Assembly: GCF_001420995.1 (NCBI RefSeq)
Contig: NZ_CP012184.1
Location: 4,882,501-4,946,500 of the forward strand
Direction of reading: 5' to 3'
From: Pseudonocardia sp. EC080619-01
GTDB taxonomy: Bacteria; Actinomycetota; Actinomycetes; Mycobacteriales; Pseudonocardiaceae
DNA: 64,000 bases
The position numbers and the translations under genes are program-made. The notes below the pieces were generated by a model. It saw only the letters and a list, made by a program, of their open reading frames with translations, was not told where the DNA came from and searched no databases. Below, one piece after another: positions 15,942 to 24,234 of the stretch. Numbering within the stretch: position 1 is the first letter of the stretch; each line of letters starts with the position of its first letter.

Positions 15942-17099
15942 TCATGCTCCGGGCTTCCCGGCGGCCAGGTCGGCGGCGGTCCAGGCCATCGCGATCGCGC
16001 CGTCGAGGACCGCGCGGTCGGCCGCCGGGCTGATGGCGGCCGCGGTGAACTCGGGCTGGTGGTTCACCGCGGGGGCGCAGTCCAGCCCGAGCATCGGGTG
16101 GATCGTCGGCACGACGTGCGAGACGTTGCCCATGTCGGTGGCCGCCCCCACGACACCTCCCGAGGGTGGGTCCGGGAACGTGCGGCCGAGCGCTTCGGCG
16201 TTGGCCCGGTAACGGGCCAGCAGCCCGGGGTCGGGGCGCAGGTCGGCGTAGTCGGGGCAGGCCGGGACGAGTTCGAGATCGCAGCCGGTCGCCAGGGCGC
16301 CGGCCTCGAAGCAGCGTTGCACCCGCCGGGTCAGCGGTCCCAGCTCGTCGACGGTCCCGGTCCGGACGATCCATCGGCCGCGGCCGAGGTCGGGGATCAC
16401 GTTGGCGGCGGTCCCGGCCTCGGTGACCACGCCCTGGATCCGGTCGGTGCCGGTGGTCTGCTGGCGGAGCAGCCCGATCGCGACCTGGGCGACGGTCATC
16501 GCGTCCGCGGCGTTGATCCCGCGCTCCGGATAGGCACCCGCGTGCGCGGGGACGCCCCGGTAAGTCACGTCGAACACGGAGACCGCCGAGCCGGGCATCG
16601 CCGCCATCTCGACGGCTGCGGGGTGCACCATCATGGCGGCGTCGAGGCCGTCGAAGGCCCCGCGCTCCAGCATCAGCACCTTGCCGCCGCCGCCCTCCTC
16701 GGCGGGTGTGCCGAGAACGGTCACCGTCAGCCCGAGGTCGTCGGCGACCCGCGCCAGCCCGAGCCCGGCGCCGACGGCCGCGGCGGCGATGACGTTGTGC
16801 CCGCAGGCGTGCCCGATGCCGGGCAGCGCGTCGTACTCCGCGCAGATCCCGACGTGCACCGGGCCGGTCCCGATCGTCGCGCGCACCGCGGTCGGCAGGC
16901 CGTGGCACCCGTGCTCGACGGCGAAGCCGGCCCCGGCCAGCGCTTCGGCCACCCACGTGCTGGCGCGGATCTCGGAGAACGCGAGCTCGGGGTGCGCGTG
17001 GATCCGGTGTGACAGCGCCACCAGGTCGGTGCCGGCCGCCCGGATCCGCCCCTCGACGTCGCGCCGCAGCCGGTCGGGGGCGGTCGGCGGCGCGGTCAC
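15942..17099 (-). CDS. M20 family amidohydrolase/peptidase
   Basis: A 385-residue M20 hydrolase of the aminoacylase/AbgB-like group. 'SHRIHAHPELAFSE' (about residues 29-42), 'GICAEYDALPGIGHACGHN' (about 80-98, with the metal-binding His) and 'GTPAEEGGGGK' (about 125-135, catalytic Glu) are the key blocks, and 'YRGVPAHAGAYPERGINAAD' (about 178-197) the dimerisation domain. It removes an acyl or other group from an amide using two metal ions. The GTG start at 17099 overlaps the aldehyde dehydrogenase stop (GTGA), so the genes are translationally coupled. It is the third gene of the GMC-ALDH-M20 operon, suggesting an N-acylated or amide-linked substrate whose alcohol is oxidised first. Confidence 0.9.
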   Translation of the reverse strand: MTAPPTAPDRLRRDVEGRIRAAGTDLVALSHRIHAHPELAFSEIRASTWVAEALAGAGFAVEHGCHGLPTAVRATIGTGPVHVGICAEYDALPGIGHACGHNVIAAAAVGAGLGLARVADDLGLTVTVLGTPAEEGGGGKVLMLERGAFDGLDAAMMVHPAAVEMAAMPGSAVSVFDVTYRGVPAHAGAYPERGINAADAMTVAQVAIGLLRQQTTGTDRIQGVVTEAGTAANVIPDLGRGRWIVRTGTVDELGPLTRRVQRCFEAGALATGCDLELVPACPDYADLRPDPGLLARYRANAEALGRTFPDPPSGGVVGAATDMGNVSHVVPTIHPMLGLDCAPAVNHQPEFTAAAISPAADRAVLDGAIAMAWTAADLAAGKPGA

Positions 17100-18553
17100 G
17101 GCGCGCCCACGTGCACCGTCGCCGGGCGGGTCGCGGCGTCGAAGGCGGCGTGCGATCCGGTCGCGCCCATCCCGCTGTCCCCGGACGGCTCGTAGACCCG
17201 GCCCGGTCCGCCGCCCTGCCACTGGTTCACCCAGGTCACCGCGGCCGGCACGGACCCGGCCGACGCGATGTGGGCGGGATCCGAGGTGTAGACGGTGCAC
17301 GCCAGGCCGAACGGCGAGTCGCCGGCCCGTGCGATGCCCTCCTCCCAGGAGTCGACGATCCGGACCGGCGCGACCGGGCCGAACGTCTCCTCGGTCATGA
17401 CGAGCATCGACTCGTCGACGCCGGTGAGCACCGTGGCGGGGTAGAAGCTGCTCGGCCCGGGCGGGACGGCCCCGCCGACGAGCACGGTCGCCCCGCGGTC
17501 GACGGCGTCGGTGACGTGGCGGTGCACGATCTCCCGCTGACGCCGGTCGACGAGCGGGCCGAGCACCGTCTTCTCGTCGCGGCCGTCGCCGGTGGTGTAG
17601 CCGGCCGCGGCCTCGCAGAGTGCGGTCACGAACGCCGTCGCGACGTCGCGGTGCACGTAGATGCGTTCCATCGACGTGCAGATCTGTCCGGTGTTGACGA
17701 ACGCCCCGAACGCGACGGCCTGCGCGGTCGCGACCGGGTCGACGCCGGCGTCGACGATCACCGGGTCCTTGCCGCCGAGCTCCAGCACGGACCGGTGCAG
17801 GCTGTGCCCGGAGCTCGCGCCGACGGCGCGCCCGGCCGCGACCGAGCCGGTGAACCGGACCAGGCCGACCCCCGGGTGCCCGGCGAGCGGACCGCCCGCG
17901 CGGACGTCGCCGTGCACCAGGACGAGCACGCCGTCGGGCAGGTCGAGCAGCTCGACCAGCCGCGTGCTGGACAGCGGGGAGCGCTCGGACGGCTTGAGGA
18001 CGACCGTGTTGCCCGCCGCCAGCAGCGGTCCGATCGCGATCAGCACGTTGAGCACCGGGAAGTTCCACGGCGTGATCACCGCGGCGACGCCCAGCGGGTG
18101 GCGCAGAACGCGGGTGGAGCTCCCGTTCGGATGCGTGGTCGTGGTGTCGAACGTGTAGCTGCGGGCGTCGGCCAGTGAGCCGCGCAGCGCGGCGACGCCG
18201 TTCGCGATGAAGGTCGCGCCCAGCCCGACCGGCTTGCCCATCTCCCGGCACTGCAGCTCGGCGAGCTCGTCCGTGTGTGCGGCAACGGTGTCGGCGACCC
18301 GCTCCAGGTGTGCGAGGCGCTCGTCGAGCGACAGCGCGGACCACGCCGGCCGGGCCGCGGCGGCGGCCGTCACCGCGCGGTCGACGTCCTCGGCGCAGCC
18401 CACCGGCCACCGGGCCACGAGCTCGTCGGTGGCCGGGTCGACCAGGTCACCGGTCCCGTCGGCGGCCGATGCCGTCCAGTGGCCCCCGACGTGGTTCTGC
18501 AGCGTGCGCACGGCAGGGATCGCGCTCCTCGGGTCGTGGACGGGGGCGGTCAC
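17096..18553 (-). CDS. Aldehyde dehydrogenase
   Basis: A 485-residue NAD(P)-dependent aldehyde dehydrogenase. 'VITPWNFPVLNVLIAIGPLL' near residue 155 and 'FTGSVAAGRAVG' near 224 belong to the cofactor site; 'LELGGKDPVIV' near 247 carries the catalytic Glu and 'NTGQICTSMERIYV' near 281 the catalytic Cys. 'EETFGPVAPV' near 380 is the usual late motif. It oxidises an aldehyde to the acid. The GTG start overlaps the GMC oxidoreductase stop by four bases, and its own stop overlaps the next start the same way, so it should act on the aldehyde made by the upstream oxidase or dehydrogenase. A betaine-aldehyde or similar role is possible given the GbsR-like regulator. Confidence 0.95.
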   Translation of the reverse strand: MTAPVHDPRSAIPAVRTLQNHVGGHWTASAADGTGDLVDPATDELVARWPVGCAEDVDRAVTAAAAARPAWSALSLDERLAHLERVADTVAAHTDELAELQCREMGKPVGLGATFIANGVAALRGSLADARSYTFDTTTTHPNGSSTRVLRHPLGVAAVITPWNFPVLNVLIAIGPLLAAGNTVVLKPSERSPLSSTRLVELLDLPDGVLVLVHGDVRAGGPLAGHPGVGLVRFTGSVAAGRAVGASSGHSLHRSVLELGGKDPVIVDAGVDPVATAQAVAFGAFVNTGQICTSMERIYVHRDVATAFVTALCEAAAGYTTGDGRDEKTVLGPLVDRRQREIVHRHVTDAVDRGATVLVGGAVPPGPSSFYPATVLTGVDESMLVMTEETFGPVAPVRIVDSWEEGIARAGDSPFGLACTVYTSDPAHIASAGSVPAAVTWVNQWQGGGPGRVYEPSGDSGMGATGSHAAFDAATRPATVHVGAP

Positions 18554-20121
18554 GAGCGGCCGAGCCGGTCGGCCATCAGCTCGCCGGCCATGATCGCGGC
18601 GAGGTTCGTGTTCGCCCGCGGGACGGACGGGAAGATCGAGGCGTCGACGACGTGCAGCCCGTCGACGCCGAGCACCCGGCAGCCCGGGTCGACGACGGTG
18701 TCCCCGCTCGCCGGGTCACCCATCCGGCAGGTGCTGGTGGCGTGCTGGGCGTCGGCGGCCGTGGCCAGGAGGTGGTCGTCGAGCTGCGCGTCGTCGTCCA
18801 GGATCGAGAGCAGCCGGCCGTTCACCCGGTCGACCGGTCCGTCCGAGATGGCGGCGACGTCGTCGCCGCGGGCCATCGTGACCAGTGCGCGCAACCCGGA
18901 GCGCAACCGGGAGAGGTCGCGCTCGTCGGAGAGCATCGCCTCCCGGACCTCGGGATGGGCGGTGGGGTCCGCCGAGTTCAGGGTGACCGAGCCGCGGGAG
19001 TGGGCCTGGTTGACCCAGACCCCGAAACCGCCCGCACCGAACCGGACGTCGGCGCTCTCCATCGACAGGACGTTCTGGTTGAGCGACACGAACATCATGT
19101 CCAGCGGCAGCGCGTCCTGCGCGTCGCTCGTGTAGCGCACGCAGACGTTGGTGTGCCGGTCGTCGGCGGTGCGGATCGCCGAGGCCTCGTTCAGCGGGAT
19201 GGCCACCCCGACCATCGGGTGGTCCTGCAGGCCGGCGCCGACCGGGAGGTCGGCGACGACGTCGATCCCGAGTCCGCGCAGCGCACCGGCCGGGCCGACG
19301 CCGGAGCGCATCAGCACCGCGGGGGAGTGCACCGCACCGGCGCTCAGCACGACGACATCCGCCCGCTCCTCGACCGGGACGCCGTCGGCGAGGTACCGGA
19401 CACCCCGTGCACGGCCGTGCTCGATCAGCACGCGGTCGACGAGGGCGTCGCCCCGGACGGTGAGGGCACCGGACCCGCGCACCGGCTCCAGGTAGCCGTC
19501 GTTGACGGTGACGCGGCGACCGTGCCGGGAGTTGATCGGGTAGGGCGAGACACCGCTCGCGCCCGGCGCGTTGACGTCCTCGGCCGGGGCGTGGCCCGCT
19601 GCCAGCGCGGCCGCGTGCAGCGCGGTGTCGACCGACCCCCAGTCCGCGCGGGCCATCCGGTGGATCGGGGTCGGCCCACCGAGGCCGTGGTACGGCTCGG
19701 CGCCGAACTGCTCGTCGTCCTCGGACCGGGCGAAGTAGGGCAGCACGTCGTCCGGGGACCAGCCGGTGCACCCCTGCCGGACCCAGTCCGTGAAGTCCTC
19801 CATCGGCGGCCGGATGGCGATCTGCCCGTTGATCGAGGAGCTGCCGCCGGTGCCGCGGCCCCGCCAGTAGAGAGCGGGCTCCTGCTTGTCGGTCCGGGTC
19901 GCGAGCAGGCCCGACCACACCAGCGGCGCGCTCGCCGCCGGGTCGATCAGTGCGCGCACCGGGTTCGGGGAGCGCCAGACCTCCGCCATCTCCGCCGAGC
20001 GGAAGTCGGGGCCGGCCTCGAGGAGCAGGACGCGTCGTCCCTGCTCGGAGAGGCGGCTCGCGAGGACGGCGCCGGACGAACCGGCCCCCACCACGATGAC
20101 GTCCCAGCCGTTCCTGGTCAC
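18550..20121 (-). CDS. GMC family FAD-dependent oxidoreductase (choline dehydrogenase-like)
   Basis: A 523-residue GMC oxidoreductase. 'DVIVVGAGSSGAVLASRL' near the N-terminus binds FAD; 'LYWRGRGTGGSSSINGQIAI' (about residues 84-103) is the GMC signature 1 region; 'LSAGAVHSPAVLMRSGVGP' near 263 is signature 2. 'HATSTCRMG' near 463 and 'VPRANTNLAAIMAGELMAD' near 500 supply the catalytic His and Asn. It would oxidise a primary alcohol to an aldehyde, which the next gene product would oxidise further. It is the first gene of the operon; a spaced inverted repeat lies in the 121-bp gap to the divergent GbsR-like regulator. Confidence 0.95.
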   Translation of the reverse strand: MTRNGWDVIVVGAGSSGAVLASRLSEQGRRVLLLEAGPDFRSAEMAEVWRSPNPVRALIDPAASAPLVWSGLLATRTDKQEPALYWRGRGTGGSSSINGQIAIRPPMEDFTDWVRQGCTGWSPDDVLPYFARSEDDEQFGAEPYHGLGGPTPIHRMARADWGSVDTALHAAALAAGHAPAEDVNAPGASGVSPYPINSRHGRRVTVNDGYLEPVRGSGALTVRGDALVDRVLIEHGRARGVRYLADGVPVEERADVVVLSAGAVHSPAVLMRSGVGPAGALRGLGIDVVADLPVGAGLQDHPMVGVAIPLNEASAIRTADDRHTNVCVRYTSDAQDALPLDMMFVSLNQNVLSMESADVRFGAGGFGVWVNQAHSRGSVTLNSADPTAHPEVREAMLSDERDLSRLRSGLRALVTMARGDDVAAISDGPVDRVNGRLLSILDDDAQLDDHLLATAADAQHATSTCRMGDPASGDTVVDPGCRVLGVDGLHVVDASIFPSVPRANTNLAAIMAGELMADRLGRS

Positions 20122-20179
20122 GGACGAACCTCCGCCGGACGGGGCAGCATCCCGGACGGGGCCGCCGATGGCCGGTACT

Positions 20180-20227
20180 ATCAGCGTTTCCTGAACTCTC
20201 AGTCAATAGCGAAAATTCAGAGCTGAT
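20180..20227. promoter_or_regulatory. Spaced inverted repeat between GMC and GbsR-like genes
   Basis: ATCAGC (20180-20185) mirrors GCTGAT (20222-20227) and CTGAA (20191-20195) mirrors TTCAG (20216-20220), in the AT-rich gap between the divergent genes. It is a candidate operator for the GbsR/MarR-like regulator; the arms are short, so this is tentative. Confidence 0.4.
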
Positions 20228-20242
20228 CGAAATGAGGTCGGT

Positions 20243-20713
20243 ATGGTCGCCTCGGGCACCCGTTCGGCGGACGCGGAGGTCCTGATCGACGACTTCGCGT
20301 CGGTCCTCGGCCGGACCATGGGCTGGCCGCCGATGGCCGGACGCACGGCCGGGGTGCTGATGCTCGCCGAGGGGGCGATGTCCGCTCAGCAGCTGCAGGC
20401 CGACGTCGGTGCCAGTGCGGGGTCGATGTCGGAGATCACCCGCCTGCTGATCACCAACGGCGTCGTGCAGCGGGTCAAGGCGCCGGGTGCACGGCACTTC
20501 GTCTACGAGTGGCGTGCGGACGCCTGGGTCGGCTGCCTGGAACACCAGCTCCGGCAGACCCGGGACCTGCGCGACCTCGCCCACCGGACGGAGGCGAACG
20601 GGGCCGCCCTGCCGGAGACGCAGCGCCGCAGGCTGCACGACATGGCCGGGTACTACGACTTCATGGTCGCCCGCCTGACGGCGTTGCTCGAGGAGTACCG
20701 GGCCGGTCTCTAG
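20243..20713 (+). CDS. GbsR/MarR-type transcriptional regulator
   Basis: A 156-residue winged-helix protein. 'MGWPPMAGRTAGVLMLAEGA' (about residues 30-49), 'MSAQQLQADVGASAGSMSEI' (about 50-69) and 'RLLITNGVVQRVKAPGARHF' form a MarR-like DNA-binding domain of the GbsR sort; a C-terminal helical part (about 95-154) would dimerise. GbsR in Bacillus subtilis senses choline and controls the alcohol and aldehyde dehydrogenases of glycine betaine synthesis. Here the divergent operon also begins with a GMC alcohol oxidoreductase and an aldehyde dehydrogenase, so a similar sensing role is a reasonable inference. Its TAG overlaps the stop of the convergent Lrp gene in the shared CTAG. Confidence 0.85.
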   Translation: MVASGTRSADAEVLIDDFASVLGRTMGWPPMAGRTAGVLMLAEGAMSAQQLQADVGASAGSMSEITRLLITNGVVQRVKAPGARHFVYEWRADAWVGCLEHQLRQTRDLRDLAHRTEANGAALPETQRRRLHDMAGYYDFMVARLTALLEEYRAGL

Positions 20714-21180
20714 CGGTCGGCGATCCCGGACAGCGTCGGCGCCGTCCGCAGCGGGACCACCTCCACCATCGAGATCACCGTGCTGGAGCGCACGACCCCG
20801 GTGCAGCCGAGCAGCCTGCCGGTGATCCGGTGCAGGTCGGCGTTGTCCGCGGCGACGACGCGGACGTGCAGGTCGCCGTCCCCGGTGATCGCGTGCATCT
20901 CGCACACCTCGGGCACCGCGGCGATCTCGGCGATCGTCGCGTCGGCGTCCCCCTGGCTGATGGCCAGCGTCAGGAACGCGAGCACCGGGAGCCCGGCGTG
21001 CGCGGGCCGGACGCGCACGCTCGGCGGGGCGAGGGCGCCGTCGGCATCGAGCCTGCGCAGCCGTGCGTGGACCGTGTTGCGGGCCAGGCCCAGGCGCTCG
21101 GCGAGGGCCACGACGGTCGCGCCGGGGTCGTCGTCGAGCGCGAGGAGGATCCGGGCGTCGGTCCCGTCCAGAGGGCGCAC
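20710..21180 (-). CDS. Lrp/AsnC family transcriptional regulator
   Basis: About 156 residues. 'LDGTDARILLALDDDPGATV' at the start and 'LAERLGLARNTVHARLRRL' form the Lrp helix-turn-helix; the C-terminal half ('AFLTLAISQGDADATIAEIA', 'GDGDLHVRVVAADNADLHR') is the RAM effector domain. The start is decided by spacing: AGGAG at 21190-21194 abuts the ATG at 21189 with no gap, but lies nine bases from a GTG at 21180, which I prefer. It is divergent from the 2-oxoacid decarboxylase gene, with TGCGCA motifs between, so it most likely controls that gene in response to an amino acid or its oxoacid. Confidence 0.9.
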   Translation of the reverse strand: MRPLDGTDARILLALDDDPGATVVALAERLGLARNTVHARLRRLDADGALAPPSVRVRPAHAGLPVLAFLTLAISQGDADATIAEIAAVPEVCEMHAITGDGDLHVRVVAADNADLHRITGRLLGCTGVVRSSTVISMVEVVPLRTAPTLSGIADR

Positions 21181-21221
21181 GATGACCATCTCCTGTTCAT
21201 GCCTCGCCGTAGGATGACGCA

Positions 21222-21254
21222 TTCTGCGCAGTCGATCGGTCGAGTATTGCGCAG
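21222..21254. promoter_or_regulatory. Candidate Lrp sites (TGCGCA motifs)
   Basis: TTCTGCGCAG (21222-21231) and TTGCGCAG (21247-21254) lie between the divergent Lrp and decarboxylase genes; a third TTGCGCAG lies just inside the decarboxylase gene (21298-21305). A similar TTGCGCAA palindrome precedes the second Lrp gene at 60567-60574. Confidence 0.5.
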
Positions 21255-21281
21255 AGCGATGCACCGTCGTCAGCTGGGGTC

Positions 21282-22919
21282 ATGCAGACCGTGACCGTTG
21301 CGCAGTACCTCGCCCGCCGGCTGGGCGAGCTGGGCGTCGAGCACCTGTTCGGTGTTCCCGGCGACTTCAGCCTCACCCTGCTCGATCACATGCTCGCCGA
21401 GGGACGCCAGGAGTGGGTCGGGTCCCCGAACGAGCTGGGCGCGGGATACGCCGCGGACGGCTACGCCCGCACCCGGGGCATGGCCGCGATGGTCACGACG
21501 TTCGGCGTCGGCGAGCTCAGCGCGATCGACGCGGTCGCGGGCGCCTACGCCGAGAACGTGCCGCTGGTCCAGATCACCGGCGTTCCGCCCACGACGTCCG
21601 CCGCCGCGGGACGGCTGCTGCACCACACGCTCGGCGACGGCGACTTCGGCCGTTTCGCCCGCGCCTACGCCGAGGTCACCGCCGCCGGTGCCGTCCTGAC
21701 CGCCCGGGACGCCGCGGAGCGGATCGACGACGTCCTGGCCACCGCGGTCCGCGAGCTGCGTCCGGTCTACCTGGCCGTACCGGTCGACGTCGCCACCGCA
21801 CTGGTTCTCGCACCGGCGGCCCCGCTCCCGCTCACCGCGACGGACGAGCGCGCGGTCGGCCGGTTCCGGTCCGCCGCCGCCGACCTGCTCGGCGGGGCCC
21901 GCAGCGCCGTCCTGGTGGCCGGCCACCTCGTGGAGCGCTCCGGCGCCGTCGACCGGTTCGCCCGGCTGGTCGACGCGGCCGCCTCCCCGGTCGTCACCCT
22001 GGTCTCCGCCCGCGGCGCCGTCGACCCCGGCTCGCCGCACTTCGCGGGGGTCTACTGCGGAACGATCGGTGCCAAGCGGGCGATCCTCGCCGTCGACACC
22101 GCGGACGTCGTGATCGAGGCCGGGACGCTGATGGCCGACGCCGTGACCGGGATGTTCTCGCACCGCGACGATCCCGCCCACACCATCCACCTGGGCCTGC
22201 ACGGCGCCACGGTGGCCGGGTCGCGGATCGACGGCGTGCCGTTCGCGACCGCTCTGGACGTGCTGACCGAACTGGTCGACGGCGCTGCGCTGCGCCGCGA
22301 CCTGCCCGACACCGCTCCGGAGGGCCCCGAGGCCGGTCCGGCGCTCGACCAGGCGACGCTGTGGGCGCACCTGGAAGGCTGGTTCCCGCACGGGCACCGG
22401 CTGGTCACCGACATCGGCACCACGTTCTGGGGCGCGGCCGGGATCACGCTGCCGGCAGGCTCCGACGTCGTCGCGCAGCCGGTGTGGTCGTCGATCGGCT
22501 ACGCGCTGCCCGCCGCGCTGGGCTGCGCCGTCGCCGACCCGGAACGACGACCGGTGCTGGTGATCGGTGACGGTGCCGCCCAGATGACGGTGCAGGAGCT
22601 CAGCACGCTCGCGCGGCTGCCGCAGCCGCCGGTCGTGATCGTCGTCGACAACTCCGGCTACACGATCGAACGCGCTCTGCAGAGCCCGGCGGCGGTCTAC
22701 AACGACGTCGCCCCATGGGACTGGTGCGCGCTCGCCCGTGCGTTCGCGCCCGGCGTGCCGATGGTGACGGCCGAGCCGGCGACGCCCGGCGAGCTGGACG
22801 AGGCCCTGGCCGCGGTGTCCTGTTCACCGGACAGCCTGGTCGTGCTGCACGTGCGGACCGATCCGCTCGACCTGCCCGCCGGACTGCGCGGTCTGGCCGA
22901 CAACTACCACGGGCGCTGA
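21282..22919 (+). CDS. Thiamine diphosphate-dependent 2-oxoacid decarboxylase
   Basis: A 545-residue enzyme of the indolepyruvate/phenylpyruvate/branched-chain 2-oxoacid decarboxylase (IPDC/KdcA) group. 'HLFGVPGDFSLTLLDHML' begins the pyrimidine-binding domain, 'PNELGAGYAADGYAR' (about residues 49-63) carries the cofactor-activating Glu, 'RLLHHTLGDGDFG' (about 110-122) the His-His pair typical of decarboxylases, and 'IGDGAAQMTVQELSTL' with 'VDNSGYTIE' (about 427-460) the thiamine diphosphate and Mg2+ motif. It converts a 2-oxoacid from an amino acid to an aldehyde and CO2. Control by the divergent Lrp regulator fits an Ehrlich-type amino-acid breakdown step. Indolepyruvate, phenylpyruvate or branched oxoacids are all possible substrates. 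Confidence 0.93.
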   Translation: MQTVTVAQYLARRLGELGVEHLFGVPGDFSLTLLDHMLAEGRQEWVGSPNELGAGYAADGYARTRGMAAMVTTFGVGELSAIDAVAGAYAENVPLVQITGVPPTTSAAAGRLLHHTLGDGDFGRFARAYAEVTAAGAVLTARDAAERIDDVLATAVRELRPVYLAVPVDVATALVLAPAAPLPLTATDERAVGRFRSAAADLLGGARSAVLVAGHLVERSGAVDRFARLVDAAASPVVTLVSARGAVDPGSPHFAGVYCGTIGAKRAILAVDTADVVIEAGTLMADAVTGMFSHRDDPAHTIHLGLHGATVAGSRIDGVPFATALDVLTELVDGAALRRDLPDTAPEGPEAGPALDQATLWAHLEGWFPHGHRLVTDIGTTFWGAAGITLPAGSDVVAQPVWSSIGYALPAALGCAVADPERRPVLVIGDGAAQMTVQELSTLARLPQPPVVIVVDNSGYTIERALQSPAAVYNDVAPWDWCALARAFAPGVPMVTAEPATPGELDEALAAVSCSPDSLVVLHVRTDPLDLPAGLRGLADNYHGR

Positions 22920-23075
22920 GACGCCGAGGAGGGTCGGCGCAGCGCCCCGGGCGCGCGGTCATGCACTGCGCCGCGTCCCCGGCGGGCTGGTGCGAGAGCA
23001 CCTCATGCACTCGTTCGAGGAAGGTCCGGGAGTGAGCCGGCCTCGTGCGAGGTGAACGTGCGCCATGCTCGCCCG

Positions 23076-23549
23076 ATGGGCCGTATCGACTACTTCCAGG
23101 ACTCTGACGCCCCGCAGGCGAACAGCGTCGTCCCGTCCACCACCGCCGCGGTGCGGGACGACCGTGGGCACCTGCTCATGATCCACAAGGTCGACAACGA
23201 CAAGTGGGCTCTTCCGGGCGGCGGCATGAATCTGGGTGAGTCGATCTCCGAGGCCGCCGTCCGCGAAGTTGCCGAGGAGACCGGCCTGACCGTCGAGATC
23301 ACCGGGCTCGTCGGCATCTACACCGACCCCGGCCACGTCATGGCCTACGACGACGGCGAGGTCCGCCAGGAGTTCTCCGTGTGCTTCCACGCCCGGCCCA
23401 CCGGCGGCACGCTGCGCGAGGACGGCACCGAGACGAAGGCGGCGAAGTGGGTCGATCCTGCCGACATCCCCGACCTGACCATCCACCCGTCCATGCGCCG
23501 GCGGATCGACGACGCCCTCCGTGGCGATTCCACGCCGCGGATCAGCTGA
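23076..23549 (+). CDS. NUDIX hydrolase
   Basis: A 157-residue protein starting MGRIDYFQDSDAPQANS, the usual start of this group. The Nudix box is complete: 'GGGMNLGESISEAAVREVAE' followed by ETGL (about residues 49-72), giving G-x5-E-x7-RE-x2-EE-x-G. It hydrolyses a nucleoside diphosphate linked to another group with Mg2+; the substrate is unknown. A -10-like CATGCT (23064-23069) lies six bases before the ATG, so the message may be leaderless; the upstream GTG at 23052 is therefore less likely. Its end overlaps the convergent HD-domain gene by eight bases. Confidence 0.92.
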   Translation: MGRIDYFQDSDAPQANSVVPSTTAAVRDDRGHLLMIHKVDNDKWALPGGGMNLGESISEAAVREVAEETGLTVEITGLVGIYTDPGHVMAYDDGEVRQEFSVCFHARPTGGTLREDGTETKAAKWVDPADIPDLTIHPSMRRRIDDALRGDSTPRIS

Positions 23550-24051
23550 GCCGCGCTCGTTCGAGGTGCCGTGTGGTCCGGTCGATTGCGGCCTCGATCG
23601 AGGTTCGCGCCGTCGTCATCGCCCGGGCGACCGCGGAGTCCGGCTCGTAGCGCTCCAGGATCTCGTCGAGCCGTTCCGGGTAGCTCATCCGCTGACCTCC
23701 CGGCCCGGTGGTCATGTCCGCAGTCCAGAGTGCATCGGCCACTGGCGAGCGTTCGCGCTCCCAGCGGGCGAGGCGGTCGCCGAGACCGCGCTCTGCCACT
23801 TCGTAGGACGCTGCCGAGTGGTGGGCGACCAACGCGCACAAGCGCTCCGGGTAGCCCTCGCGCTCCAGGTGCGCCGCGCCGTCGACCTGTTGGCTCCCGG
23901 CGTCCCGGACGGCGGGGGAGTAGCCGATGTCGTGCAGCCACGCCGCGACCACCAGTAGCTCTCGGCCGTCGTCGGTGACGGCAGGGGGCACACTGCCGCA
24001 GGCCGCGACGTGGACCGGGACGCTGCGCGTCACTGACCCGGGCGTCAACAT
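23542..24051 (-). CDS. HD domain protein, N-terminus probably degraded
   Basis: About 169 residues. 'LLVVAAWLHDIGYSPAVRD' contains the HD dyad and 'CALVAHHSAASYEVAERG' the following His-rich helix; the end 'RMSYPERLDEILERYEPDSA' is typical of small actinobacterial HD phosphohydrolases that act on nucleotides or phosphate esters. The usual N-terminal helix with the first metal-binding His before the HD pair is only weakly visible ('VPVHVAACGS'). The chosen ATG at 24051 overlaps, on the opposite strand, the start of the broken gene at 24050-24234, which is unlikely for two intact genes. I therefore suspect a rearrangement cut the 5' end here, at the edge of the accessory island. Confidence 0.7.
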   Translation of the reverse strand: MLTPGSVTRSVPVHVAACGSVPPAVTDDGRELLVVAAWLHDIGYSPAVRDAGSQQVDGAAHLEREGYPERLCALVAHHSAASYEVAERGLGDRLARWERERSPVADALWTADMTTGPGGQRMSYPERLDEILERYEPDSAVARAMTTARTSIEAAIDRTTRHLERARLS

Positions 24052-24234
24052 GAGTGAGCAACCGCCGAAGGTCGACACGGTCGGCGGCACGTCGACCGTG
24101 CGGTTCGATTCCGGCGACGGCACTCTTGCGGTGGATGGCGGGTGCCGGCCGCGCTGTGGACCGAGGAGCGCGACCCGACATACGAGAAGTGCGTCGCTCA
24201 ACTCGAGGTGCGGCCCCGCGTCAGCATCTTTTGA
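24050..24234 (+). pseudogene. Small broken gene, probable frameshift
   Basis: Starting at the ATG at 24050 the frame reads 'MSEQPPKVDTVGGTSTVRFD' then 'SGDGTLAVD', which looks coding. At about 24137-24140 good coding sequence moves to another frame, which reads 'WRVPAALWTEERDPTYEK' then 'CVAQLEVRPRVSIF' and ends in TGA at 24232-24234. Inserting one base would join them into a protein of about 60 residues. No family is recognised. The alternative is chance coding character in two frames of GC-rich DNA. Confidence 0.35.

Noticed and set aside
18716-20905. A minus-strand open frame of 729 codons over the GMC gene
   Set aside because: The GMC oxidoreductase in the other frame has all family motifs; this one is very Arg-rich and has none.
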